Shown piece by piece: positions 35,199 to 45,700 of a stretch of DNA of 64,000 bases. Under the pieces are notes generated by a model. It saw nothing but the letters and a program-made list of their open reading frames with translations, did not search any database and was not told the origin of the DNA. Source of the DNA: Sphagnum compactum (Eukaryota > Bryophyta > Sphagnopsida > Sphagnales). A program made the position numbers and the translations under genes. The stretch's first letter is position 1. Every line of letters begins with the position of its first letter. The stretch lies in NCBI GenBank assembly GCA_965153455.1, contig OZ234503.1:992001-1056000 (forward strand), read 5' to 3'.

Positions 35199-35351
35199 CC
35201 CCTCCTCATCGAGAGCTTTCCAAAGACACCAACACGATCTGAAGCCTCACCCCTCCTCATCGAGAGCTTTCCAAAGACACCAACACGATCTGAAGCCTCA
35301 CCTCCTCCTCGTCGAGAGCTTTCCAAAGACACCAACACGATCTGAAGCCTC
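35199..35351 (+). repeat. 51-bp tandem repeat, three copies
   Basis: Units at 35199, 35250 and 35301. The first two are identical over 51 bases and the third differs at a few positions near its start. Each contains CGAGAGCTTTCCAAAGACAC and CAACACGATCTGAAGCCTC. The 17-codon period gives an in-frame repeat PLLIESFPKTPTRSEAS inside a short open frame (35082-35345), which has no other support as a gene. Confidence 0.95.
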
Positions 35352-35542
35352 TCAATTCGGTGGATCTCATAAGTACAAACAAGACAAAAAAACAAAACAA
35401 ACTACCTTCCTTCATAGATTAGATGTTGTCTAAGTGTGATCACATGATTTCCAAGCTCATTTTGTGTCACATTTCAAGTCCCTTCCTTTCTGGTTACAAA
35501 GGATCTTACAGAAGAGGTATGCAAAGGAATGGGTTAGGCAGT

Positions 35543-36242
35543 GCAAAGTCCAGAGCTACCCAACTCAAGGAGTTTTCAATTGCACCAAATGGCAGAATTC
35601 GGCTGATACTGCCCATTATGAGATTTACCAAATGGCAGAATTCAGCTGTTACTGCCCATTATGATATTTACCAAATGGCAGAATTTAGCTGTTACTGCCC
35701 ATTATGATATTTACCAAATGGCAGAATTCAGCTGTTACTGCCCATTATGATATTTACCAAATGGCAGAATTCAGCTGTTACTGCCCATTATGATACATAA
35801 TGACCGGCCTGTGCTAGTTTACGACCTACCTATGGACCTTTTTATTCTACGGAAACTAAGGTGCATTCCAGACTCCAGAGCTGCCAATTATTCAAACAGT
35901 TTTCAAGTTGCACAAAAATGGCAAAATTCAGCTGTTACTGCCGATTCTGATATGTAACTGTCCCTTGTTACATAATGACTGACCTGTGCTAGACTGGTAG
36001 TTGATGACCTACTTATTATGGACCTTTTATTCTAGAGACACTCAGATGCATTCCAGCCTCCAGAAACTGCCACTTATTCAAACAGTTTTCAAGTTGCACT
36101 AAAATGGCGGGCAAAATCGGCCAATCCTGCCCATTCTGACATTCCTTACCTCTGTCTTTCTACCTTGTTACAGAATGACCAACCTGTGTTAGTTTATAAC
36201 TTCCTTCTGGAACTTTACACTAGGGAACATGGCATATTCCGG
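35543..36242 (+). repeat. Higher-order tandem repeat, about 187-bp units
   Basis: Three units begin near 35543, 35868 and 36054. Each starts with a CCAGA.CT-like word, followed by TTTTCAA(G/T)TTGCAC, AAATGGCA(G/A)AATTC, TACTGCC and ATTATGA or ATTCTGA. The last two also share ACATAATGAC/ACAGAATGACC, CCTGTG(C/T)TAG and GGACCTTT-type segments. The first unit contains an internal 43-base expansion described separately. The block ends about 245 bases before the start codon of the L10 gene. Confidence 0.75.
35584..35798 (+). repeat. 43-bp tandem repeat, five copies
   Basis: Units begin at 35584, 35627, 35670, 35713 and 35756, each starting ACCAAATGGCAGAATT and ending GCCCATTATGATATTT or a close variant. 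Copies 2 to 5 differ by single bases only, so the expansion is recent relative to the flanking 187-base units. Confidence 0.95.
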
Positions 36243-36307
36243 TGGAATTCCGCCTTGGCAAATCCCAATCTCTAGACTCCAATCACAACATTATACTGTG
36301 GAATCAC

Positions 36308-36316
36308 AACCCTAAA
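36308..36316 (+). promoter_or_regulatory. Telo-box in the L10 upstream region
   Basis: AACCCTAAA, the plant telo-box, 171 bases before the start codon. Telo-boxes are typical of promoters of translation-related genes in plants, so a role here is plausible. Confidence 0.5.
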
Positions 36317-36401
36317 TTCCGCACTTTTTCAACCTCCACTTTCCACACTGGAAAACGGGGATCCGCACTGGGACGCTGCAGATGAGAGCTTTGTTATCCA
36401 C

Positions 36402-36450
36402 AGGAGAGAGAGAGCGAGAGAGAGAGAGAGATAAGAGGAGGAAGAGAGGG
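36402..36450 (+). repeat. (GA)n-rich 5' leader of L10
   Basis: GAGAGAGAGCGAGAGAGAGA-type run followed by GAGGAGGAAGAG, ending about 35 bases before the ATG. GA/CT microsatellites are common in plant 5' untranslated regions. Confidence 0.9.
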
Positions 36451-36486
36451 TGGGAGTGCAGTTTGTGACTGAGCCAGTCGCCTGCG

Positions 36487-37795
36487 ATGGCCGCTCAAGC
36501 ATTAGTAAGCTGCTCCTGCACTAGTGTGTCAGCCAAGGAGCAATTGGGTTCTGCATTTTGGGGAGCACCCAGCAGCAGCAACAAGCCCATCAGCAGTGGT
36601 AGTGGATTTGATGATGCGCAAGTGCGGTGCTCCAGACGGAGGGCCAGCAGACCACTACCCGGGGTGCGAATGGCTATAAGCAGGAAAAAGAAGGAGGAGA
36701 CAGTGGACAGGGCCAAGCAGCAGCTGGAAGGTGCCTATTTGGTAGCGGGGATCAAGTATGCGGGCCTTACTGTGAAGCAATTTCAGCAACTGCGGAAGTC
36801 GCTGCCACAAGATACCACTCTTATGGTCGCCAAAAACAAGCTCATTGGTAAAGGTTTTTCCTTCACTGTCTTCTTAGACTGCATTGTTTTTGGACACAAC
36901 TTATAAAACCCCAAACCCATAAATCTCTCTCTATCTCGATTTTTTTGTGTGTTGTGTCCATTTCGTTCCTGCTGAATTTTATTATATTCACGACTAGTGT
37001 TGAATTTATTTTGCTGCAGTTTGGGGTTCTAGAACTTCAATGTTCTGGTTCTATATCTGTAGGAAGACAGTGTGTCTCCTGGACATAACACCTTGGTGAG
37101 GTGATGTGTAGATGAGCCCATGGATGTCAACAAGATAGATGCAGCATGTTTCTCACTATGGTCTCCTTCTTGGGGAAACCCTAGTTTTTTATAATTCTTG
37201 GGATGCACAAAAAGTGGCAGAATTGAGTGTGAAGTCATCTGTTGAGACTTGACACTGAGACACTCAGCAATTGTGAACCGGAATTCATTGCTGATTTGAA
37301 AGCATCCAGTAAGCTGGAGCAATGACAGTCAAAGGGGAGATGAGGAGTGCAGGATGCCATGGCTTCCTCCATTTCTGGGTCATTTGCTATGTGAACCCAT
37401 TCTGACATTGGTCTACTGTTTGCATCATTGATACAGGGAAGGCAATTGAGGGTACACGGTGGGAGGCCTTGAAACCTGCTTTGACAGGCATGAATGCTTG
37501 GTTGTTTGTGCACACTGAGGAGATTCCTGCAGCCTTGAAACCCTACCGCACATTGCAAAAGGAGTTGAAGCTTGAAAACAATGACTTTTCAGGAGCTGTT
37601 TTTGAGGGCCGCTTTTATTCACCAGAAGAGTTCAAGGCACTTGAGACAATGCCAACAAGGGCAGATTTGTATTCCAAGCTGCTGGGGACACTCAAGAGCC
37701 CATCCTCAAACCTTGTTGGCACTTTGCAAGGTCCAGCTCGCAATCTTGTGTTCACACTCAAGGCCTATGTCAAGAAGCTGGAGGAAGAAGCTTGA
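36487..37795 (+). CDS. RPL10: Chloroplast 50S ribosomal protein L10 (uL10c)
   Basis: Plastid ribosomal stalk base protein, made in the cytosol and imported. Two exons, 36487-36847 and 37437-37795, give 239 residues; the split glycine codon (G|GG) restores the conserved KAIEGT.WEALKP segment. Residues 1 to about 62 are rich in Ser, Ala and Arg with few acidic residues, as in a transit peptide, and the mature part begins near MAISRKKKEETV. Conserved segments include YAGLTVKQFQQLRKSLP, MNAWLFVHTEEIPAALKPYR, LENNDFSGAVFEGRFYSPEE and the C-terminal VFTLKAYVKKLEEEA. The match to the plant nuclear-encoded L10 family is strong over the whole length. The 589-base intron contains no gene. The gene is convergent with the BAHD gene downstream. 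Confidence 0.96.
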
Positions 37796-39100
37796 GGTCC
37801 TGAATAGAATGGTGATCTTTCTTCCTCATCTTTCTCTGACTTGCTCATCCTCCCTTCGACAGGCTTCTTCCAATTCAAAACCCTAGCACTCAATCCTGAA
37901 ATGTTGGATCTCCCATGGAGGATTACTGTAGGCAATGCCTTCTTTCTAGGGTGAGATCCCTGCTAATCATTCACTGTAAAACTGCCATGTAGTGGGACTA
38001 GTGTTCGTTTTGGCAAACACAATTGGAGATTGATATCTTGATGTAATCTTCATATTCCATCCTTGCTTCTGCTGGAGAGCCTGTCTGGAGTTTGTGTCTA
38101 TTTCTATGTGTATCTTTTCTCTTCAACTTTAAAGCTAGTCTTGGACTTGCAAACCTTGGAGAGGGACACATTCTGGATCAATACTTCTGGTTGTAATGTC
38201 TTGAGAGGAGAGGCATACCTAATTGAGAGATCTCTTCTCAGTGGAAGCTGGAATCTACTCAAGTAAAAGAAGTTTAAAAGGACTGTTTTTTCACTCACCA
38301 GATTTTTTATTATTTCAAGTTGCAAGTGTTGTCTATGTTTCAAATTAGTTTCTGGCAAACTGGGTTGCACCAACTGGTCAGGATGCAACAAAGCGGTGGT
38401 AAGCTTCAAATAGGCATGCCTGTAAATGTTACTGAATTTGAAAGTGGTTGCATATCAAGTAGGTTGGTCATATTGTACAACAAGCAGAAGGGTGATGCCA
38501 GGATTTGTAGTATCCAGATTGCCTCAATTCTCTCAGGGGGTCTCCTCCAGAATCTGCAGTATGTCTGTCATTAAACTTTCATGATTCTGTACCTGGAACC
38601 AGGTGTCTGGCCACCTACTACTCTACCTAGATCTGAGGCTTTTGAGGTAGTTAGGCACTTAGTGGCAATCTTTTTTTCAAACCAGTATGTTGCACTAAAT
38701 AAATTTGGCCTTTTGTTAGATTGTTGCTTGCTTTTAAGGTCTTACTTGTAGAGTTTGAAATGGACAACCTCTTTTCATGTAATCCAAGGTCTGCAGGATG
38801 CCATAATATTTCCCCAGGACATTCAATGGGGTTGCAAATGTTGAAACTATTGTTAATGCCAGAAACTGTCATAGGCACAGATACCTAGCAATCTTTGATG
38901 AAATACCTAATCAACAATCTCTTTCCATCAATAAACATGTGGATGCGCAGTAAGGGATGAATCAAGAGCATTGTCCATTATGTTCGGATGGATATCATAC
39001 ACTAACTGCAGGGTGACCTCTTAACACTATTTTTGTCTCTGAATGAGGCTTGTTAGATCTTCAATGTTTTTCCATTTACAGCAATCTCCATGCAACATTC
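37796..39100. other. Spacer between convergent L10 and BAHD genes
   Basis: Includes the L10 3' untranslated region and, towards the right, that of the minus-strand BAHD gene. No coding exon is supported; open frames here lack family resemblance and proper starts. Confidence 0.5.
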
Positions 39101-39107
39101 AACCAGC

Positions 39108-41778
39108 CTATATAGGATGAAATTGGGGATCAGCTTGTAAAGATCTTAGATGATCTGTGCGTAAGCCAATTAGTGCCTTTACAGCCCCATTTCCTTCAGG
39201 GCTTGGCAACAGAATGACAAGCCCATCAAATGCAGATACAGGGACTCCAAAGAATACTGGCTTCCCCCACCCATAGTCAACATCATAACATGGAAACCAG
39301 ATCCAGCTACTGATGGCTAGATCTGATCCCAAAAAGCATTTAAAGCTAGGCTGGACAAATAATGGACTTTCCTGAACTTCGACAAAATCAAGTGCTGATC
39401 GTAAGTACTCATCTGTCATCCTAGTGATTGCATCATGCACACATCTAGCTGCATGAGAAAGAGGCTTGCTCAGTAGCTCCCCAGCATTAGATTGAGCACA
39501 ACCATAAAAGTTGACATTGCCTGCAAAATCAGGTGGTAAGGGTTTAGAGTTCAGATTCACAAGTTTAGGTTCATGCTACATCCACATTCACTTTCTTGCT
39601 GTATTTCCCAGAGAATCAGATGGTTGTCACATGTGGAACTTGTGATGAACACAAGAAAACACAAGAACAACCATCTACAGCTCTAAATCATTTAGTAAAA
39701 ATCAAGCACTGGAGCCAGGTTGTCAAAGACTAGACAGGGTGCAGAGCTGACCGAAGTAGCCATTGGGAAGGGGTGGATTGAATCGGCTCCTCCCATCAAC
39801 AGCAAGGCCAAATTTGAGATCCTTTGATGGATCTATTCCACGTGCTTTTGTTATACTGCGCCAAAGATGCCCTGCAAGGATCTCAAATCCAGTGAAGGAG
39901 ATCCCATCTTCAGTTGACAACTCTGCTTGCATCTTCAGACATTTGACATCCTGTCAAGTAATGGGCACTCTCTCAGTAAAGGAATTTCTGAAAAGTTGTA
40001 AACCAATGCAGCGGCCCTTTCATTGCCAGATTTTTAGGTGCATCTACTTGTACATTAGCATAACATCTGTCTTTGCTAGACCATCACAGACCTTAGATCT
40101 CAGGGTGATGCTAGCTCCAAACTGATAGTAACAGAACAGATTACAATCATGAAAATTTGTTATACCATACATGGATAAGCAGATAGTTGTCCTAAATCAG
40201 GATAATGCTTGTTCTTGATCAGCCTGAAGGAGAGTGTCATTATACTCCTGCAATCTACCTTTGTATCAAACTCTCAGGGACAAGCATTGGTCACCCATAC
40301 CTTGGAACTGAAATCAAAAGTTGCTGCAGCCATGGCTGGGAAGCCACCTGCTGGATACAAGGATGCAGGATCGATGTTAATAATTGAATACTCAATATGT
40401 TCAAATTGAGGGGTTGGTGGATTCCGAGCCTTCATGGCTGAACGATCAAGAGTTGGAGGAACTGAGATTTGTTGGCCCCTAGAAATCTCTGCCCATGAAG
40501 TGACAAAGTAAGAGAAAGCTGCACCATCAATAACATGGTGGTGTACTCGTAAGCCCAATGCCACTCCTCCACACTTGAATCTCGTCACCTATTTACCCAA
40601 AATCCAGGAGCAACACACTTTGACTTTTAATCTGTTTAAAACACAATTGTGTATAGTTCATGCACAACTCCTAGGTAGTAACCAACTAATACAAGATCTC
40701 TTCAATCTAGTCTTCAATAGTGCAATACAAAGAGCATTTAACCGTCCAACCTCCCTAAGTTTCTATGAAGCTTAATAAGCTAATGGCTTGGCTAAGTTCC
40801 CACAGCTGCATTTATCAATAGAATCACTAATTCCAACCTCTGTAGTGAGATCAAGCTGCTGAAGCTGCATGATCATTGTCCTCTGGGCAAGAGGCCAATA
40901 GGTAACCCTCGAATCTAGATCCAAAAGGATCACCATACAAAGTATCTCCCTTCCTTGCCAGCTAACCCACATGGCACAAGCTTCTAGCAGAGAAATTTCT
41001 GGAAGTGTGCACATCACCAAATCCCTAAGCCCAAGCCCTATACCTACAGAATTGGCATGGAGTCACACTGCTTACCATCCCCAAAACTTCATTTCTCTTC
41101 TTGTATCCAGAATCCTTGAGCTTGACATTGTATACAGACGAAAGATCAGAGGGCATCCTACTTTCCCAAGACACGATATCTTGCCAGAAAATAGTTCCTC
41201 AAAAGTTTTGCATTCCCTCAGTCAACATAGATCCACTTGATTGCAATCATTTGGACCCAACATAGGAGAATGATAATTCATAGAAAGCTCATTACTACTC
41301 ACTCACTCACCTGGGCAAGCAAAAGGGGCATCTCCGAGAAATCCTTGTCACCAAATTGAACCTCAGCATCAGCGACCAAAAGCCTGAAAGAGGGATGAGG
41401 TTGGAAGCCATCTAAATGATCCAGACTCGAGTGTGTGCGAGCTTCCACAAAAACAACACCCATGTTGTTGCAATCCACATCTACTCCTCCATTTGGCCTT
41501 TTCTTCAACCGACCTGCCAATACATAGAACTCACTCAATGTCTTGGACAAAGAAAGTTTGAGCTGAGTGGAGTCCATGAAGCTCATCACCCCATGATGAT
41601 GATGATGAAGATGATGATCCTCCTCCTCCTCCTTCTCCCTTTTCTCCCCAGAGAAAAAAAAGAGAAATTCCGCGTAAGTCCGCGGCATTACTTGGTCATT
41701 GTTGCTCAATTCCAACAATTTCAGCGGCCCCGGAACACATGGGTACACCATCTCCCTCTCCACTCCCAAGACCTCCAT
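39108..41778 (-). CDS. BAHD acyltransferase (HCT-like)
   Basis: Cytosolic acyl-CoA-dependent acyltransferase. Exons on the minus strand: 41778-41311, 40588-40301, 39950-39752 and 39520-39108. Phases fit and give 455 residues, normal for the family. The catalytic HHVID motif is intact (His173, Asp177, within HHHVIDGAAF). The structural motif is DYGWG (residues 400-404), a variant of DFGWG. The N-terminus (VYPCVPGPLKLLELSNNDQ) and the FKCGGVALGLRVHHHVIDG block place it near hydroxycinnamoyl-CoA:shikimate/quinate-type transferases, but acceptor and donor cannot be predicted. A histidine- and acid-rich insert (about residues 46-62, with a GAT-repeat DNA basis) is unusual. The first intron follows a glutamine codon before the catalytic block, a position conserved in many BAHD genes; the two further introns are less usual. 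The start is the first ATG in frame; the open frame extends upstream only without an ATG. Confidence 0.93.
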
Positions 41779-42396
41779 TTGTGATGATTCTTGATACCTA
41801 CTTCTTGTTGTTTCCAACCAAAAGGATCATCATCTATTTCATACCCAATTCTTGTTTGCAACCAAAATACAATTCCTGACTTGCTTCCAACAAAAAAAGG
41901 ATCCGTGACTCTTGTGAAAATCAAATACCTCCCTCTTTCTTCCCTATTCGTGTTTGGGGATTGCATGCTTCTTCTCACAATTTCTTGCTTGTGTGCAATT
42001 TTGGGCAAGGGTTTAGGGTTTTGGGGTGGGTTCCCTAGTTCCCTTTTTTTGGTGGGGGGAATTGTAAAATTGCCACCTTGAAGTGTAAGATGTCATTTTA
42101 TTTATGGCTAATTGTCACCAAATTTTTGCCAAAAAAACCAAGTTTGCTCTTAGTACAAAGGATTTTAGGCTCAAAAAAAAAAAAAAGATAATAAGAGCCT
42201 AAAATCATATGTGATGAACCACCGGATACTCGTATCATTACATTATATGGATCCTCATTAGCATTAGATTGTTATTCTTTAGTCTTTCACCAACTAGTAG
42301 CTTACATTCGATCTTAGCTTTCGACCTTTTCACAAAATAGGTACATCTAGACCTTCCATGTTGCAAATTTTTTTTATTTAAGAAATTTAAAGTTTA
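41779..42396 (-). promoter_or_regulatory. Upstream region of the BAHD gene
   Basis: Contains no supported exon. Composition falls to AT-rich past about 42060. A poly-A/T tract at about 42170-42186 marks the distal part. No core promoter element was assigned. Confidence 0.3.
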
Positions 42397-42735
42397 GCCA
42401 ACTACTATGGCTTTAATTAAGACGACTAAAGCCAAGAATAACTCCTTTGTAAGTGACTTATAGTCAATAGCCACCAATCTTTTTCTTTTTTCTTTTTGTA
42501 AATACTTGTCGCCAACTACTATGGCTTTTAATTAAGACAACTAAAGCCAAGGATAACTCCTTTGTAAGTGACTTATAGTCAATAGCCACCAATCTTTTTC
42601 TTTTTCTTTTTTAAATACTTGTCGCCAACTAGTATGGCTTTAATTAAGACAACTAAAGCCAAGGATAACTCCTTTGTAAGTGAATTATAGTCAATAGCCA
42701 CCAATCTTTTTCTTTTTTTAAAATACTTGTCTTCC
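42397..42735 (+). repeat. Tandem repeat, about 113-bp units, three copies
   Basis: Units begin at 42397, 42511 and 42624, each with GCCAACTA(C/G)TATGGCTTT, AATTAAGAC(A/G)ACTAAAGCC, AACTCCTTTGTAAGTGA and AGTCAATAGCCACCAATC, then a TTTTTCTTTTT tract of varying length. Copies are more than 95% alike outside the T tract. The array lies upstream of the BAHD gene. Confidence 0.95.
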
Positions 42736-42739
42736 TAAG

Positions 42740-45700
42740 GCATGGTCCCTAAAGTCTAGACCTTCACTTTTCTTTATAAAAAATAAAACTTGTCACCTTT
42801 TTCCCCTTTGGGATTTGGTACTTGGAGCCTTAGTGCCCTCACCTTTGACAAATTGCCAACAATCGCCAATGACCAATCTCCTTCCAAAAACAAAAAAAAA
42901 TATGAAAAATTGTGTCGCCTTTAACTTTGAAGGGTCAGGCTGAGCATCTTTTTGCAATGTGCATTGTGCACCTCTTTAATTTAAGAGATTTTTTACTTTG
43001 TATTGAAATTATCAAATGATTGATTTCCATTTGGAAAGAATAGGACAAAAGAATTCAAGTCAAGAAAAACAATACATAGGCACTAAACCAAGTAGAACAC
43101 AATAAAAAAAAACAATTGCAAATGCATGTTATTTAATATTTGTCGAATTGCAAGTTCTAGAACAAAATCAAGAACAACATCTCAAGGTTTTTGAAAAAAT
43201 TCCAAGACATTCCAAGATTCAAACCAATCCCAAAAAACAAAAGTTCATAAAAATATGTTTGAACTTGCAAGCTAAAGCTTCAAGGAAAGAATGTAAAAGC
43301 AACTTATCATTTATAATCCAAATCAAATGACATTCACTATTTAGCAAGACCCTACATATTTCACAACAAATTGGCAACAAGTAATAGATTCAAATTTATA
43401 AAGAATAATACTACAATTTGTCGAGTTATTAAACTAATGCCCGCCAACATTGGTCATAATCAATGGTCTCCTCTTGCATTGTGACATCATACCCTACATT
43501 GCATTCAACCCTTCTAGAGAGTTCCAAAAAATGATGTCATGATCGTTTTATAAATCAAAAATCACAAAACTTGAAGTTTCAATGTTTTGTGTCAAAATAA
43601 GTATTATGTTTTTCACAACATGAGGTTAAACATTTGAATGCCCAAGGACAACATTCTCCTTGTCACATGAATGTTCAATGATCATCTTCAAAACATAGGT
43701 TACATTAATAGCTTGATCTAAACACAAACAACATTAGCATAACAAAATAGAATAAATAACAAATGATACCTACAAATAACAAAATATAAATCAAATGACA
43801 TGCAAAACTAACATACAAGCAAGATCGCAAATCAATTGGGAATGAATAATTGAACCAACAAAGAAAACCAAAATCTAAACTTAAAATGAAGATAGAAATA
43901 ATTAAAATGAAATATGAAAAATAAAACCACTATGCAGTTGAGAGAACCCAAACTAAAAATCAGCGAGGAATGATCAAACAATACTTTAATCTTTTTGAAA
44001 TTTTCTCAATTTTCAATTGAAGCTTTTTCATATGTGATAATGCAGTTTCCTTTAAATTTTTCAAAAATGTTTTTTTGCATTGTTTGGTTATGAAATTCAT
44101 TATGAATTGACTATACCTATATAAACACCCAAAAAAAGGTTGACAAAATTGACAAAAAGACAAAATCAATTCAACACAAAGAATAATTTACTTTGAATAG
44201 GACTTTGGATTTCAATGACTAGACATTTTCATGCCATATTCCATAGACATTAAACCATGTAATATTCAAGTGTTTGATATACCCTTGTCAATTTCACTAG
44301 TTTTTTTTTTCCTTTTTAACTTTACAACATCTTCAATAAGGTGTTTACTAAGGAGGCAAAGGGTATTTTTTCCAAGATGTGTATTATATACCATACCTCA
44401 TGATGTTTTGTCAAAAAACATTTTGGGTGTTAAAGGAAGGTGAGCACATGCATTTGTCCATTTAAGGCAATGTAATCTTTGAGTTTTAAATGTTTAGACC
44501 ATGTCAAGAATATAATAGTTAACATTTGGGCAATGATCATTGATTCCATAATGATCTACCTTAAACTTTCAATTCTTACTAAAACCTTGCTTGTACCCCA
44601 AAAAAAATAAAAAATGAAATAAGAAAACAATAGATGTCCATGAACAAAAAAAACATGAAAAGAATTGAATAAGAATAACAAAGCATATAATGTAAAAGAA
44701 AGATAAATAACTAACTTGAAAAATACACTAAACTTTTCCAAGTGCAAGGAGATTGAAGTTTGTGTTGTCAAACCTTCCACAACTTTGTTGTGCCATGAAT
44801 TAGAAAGTTATAAGTGCAAAAATTACCTCTTCAAGTTCAACTTGTGAAGTGAATCCAATTAGCATTTCTTTGATTGAACAACAATTTTTCTTTTAACAAG
44901 GAAAGGACATCTTACTTGCTAACATCCCCAAGCTTTGCAAAACCAAAGTTATTCATTGCCACATTAGCAACACAATTCACATGATGATAGACATTGTTAG
45001 TCCTTATGTTGAACCTTGGCCTTGATTTCCATGTCCTTATTACTTTTGTGACCTTATTACTTGACCTAATGCACAAAATAATGTTGCAATGTTGCAGTAG
45101 AAAGAAAAGATAATTAGAAATGACAAATACATCAAAAACTTTGAAAAATAAAAATCAACAATAAAAGGAAAGGGCAACTTGGTTGGTGGATAAAATCCCC
45201 CATTTTTTTTGGTGACTTGTAACAAGAAATCGCAAAGGTACAAGATAAGGGCTTTCTAATCTTTCTTGTGCATATTTGCAATGTACATTGATGCATCAAT
45301 CTTCATGCACCTCCTCCAAGCATTAAAAACATTCTCAACCTACAATTGAAAATGTATGATATCCCTTTAATTGCGAACACATGCGTTTTGGACTTCAATT
45401 GGATCAAGGTCACAAAATCAAAATATAATTGAGTCATCTTCATCAATTTCATCTTTCATTAAGTTAGTTTGTTGACATCTTCACCATACTAACACGGATC
45501 AAGGAAATCAACTTCAACTAAGGAATGAAAAATCATTTTGCATAATCATAAATGTTAAGTAAATGGTGATCATAAGGATTTTCCTTATCAACATCAACAA
45601 TGACATCAATTGGAACATCCAAATTTGAAAGGAACAACTATTCGACTAGAAGTACTACATCAATGTAACAAGTAAACCTACAGATTTAATTACACAAATT

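Noticed and set aside
35584-35798. Possible CRISPR-like array (five regular 43-base units)
   Set aside because: The units are contiguous without unique spacers, and the DNA is plant nuclear; it is a tandem repeat.
41779-41817. Upstream extension of the BAHD frame to a TTG codon
   Set aside because: Same reason; the ATG at 41778 gives the normal BAHD N-terminus.
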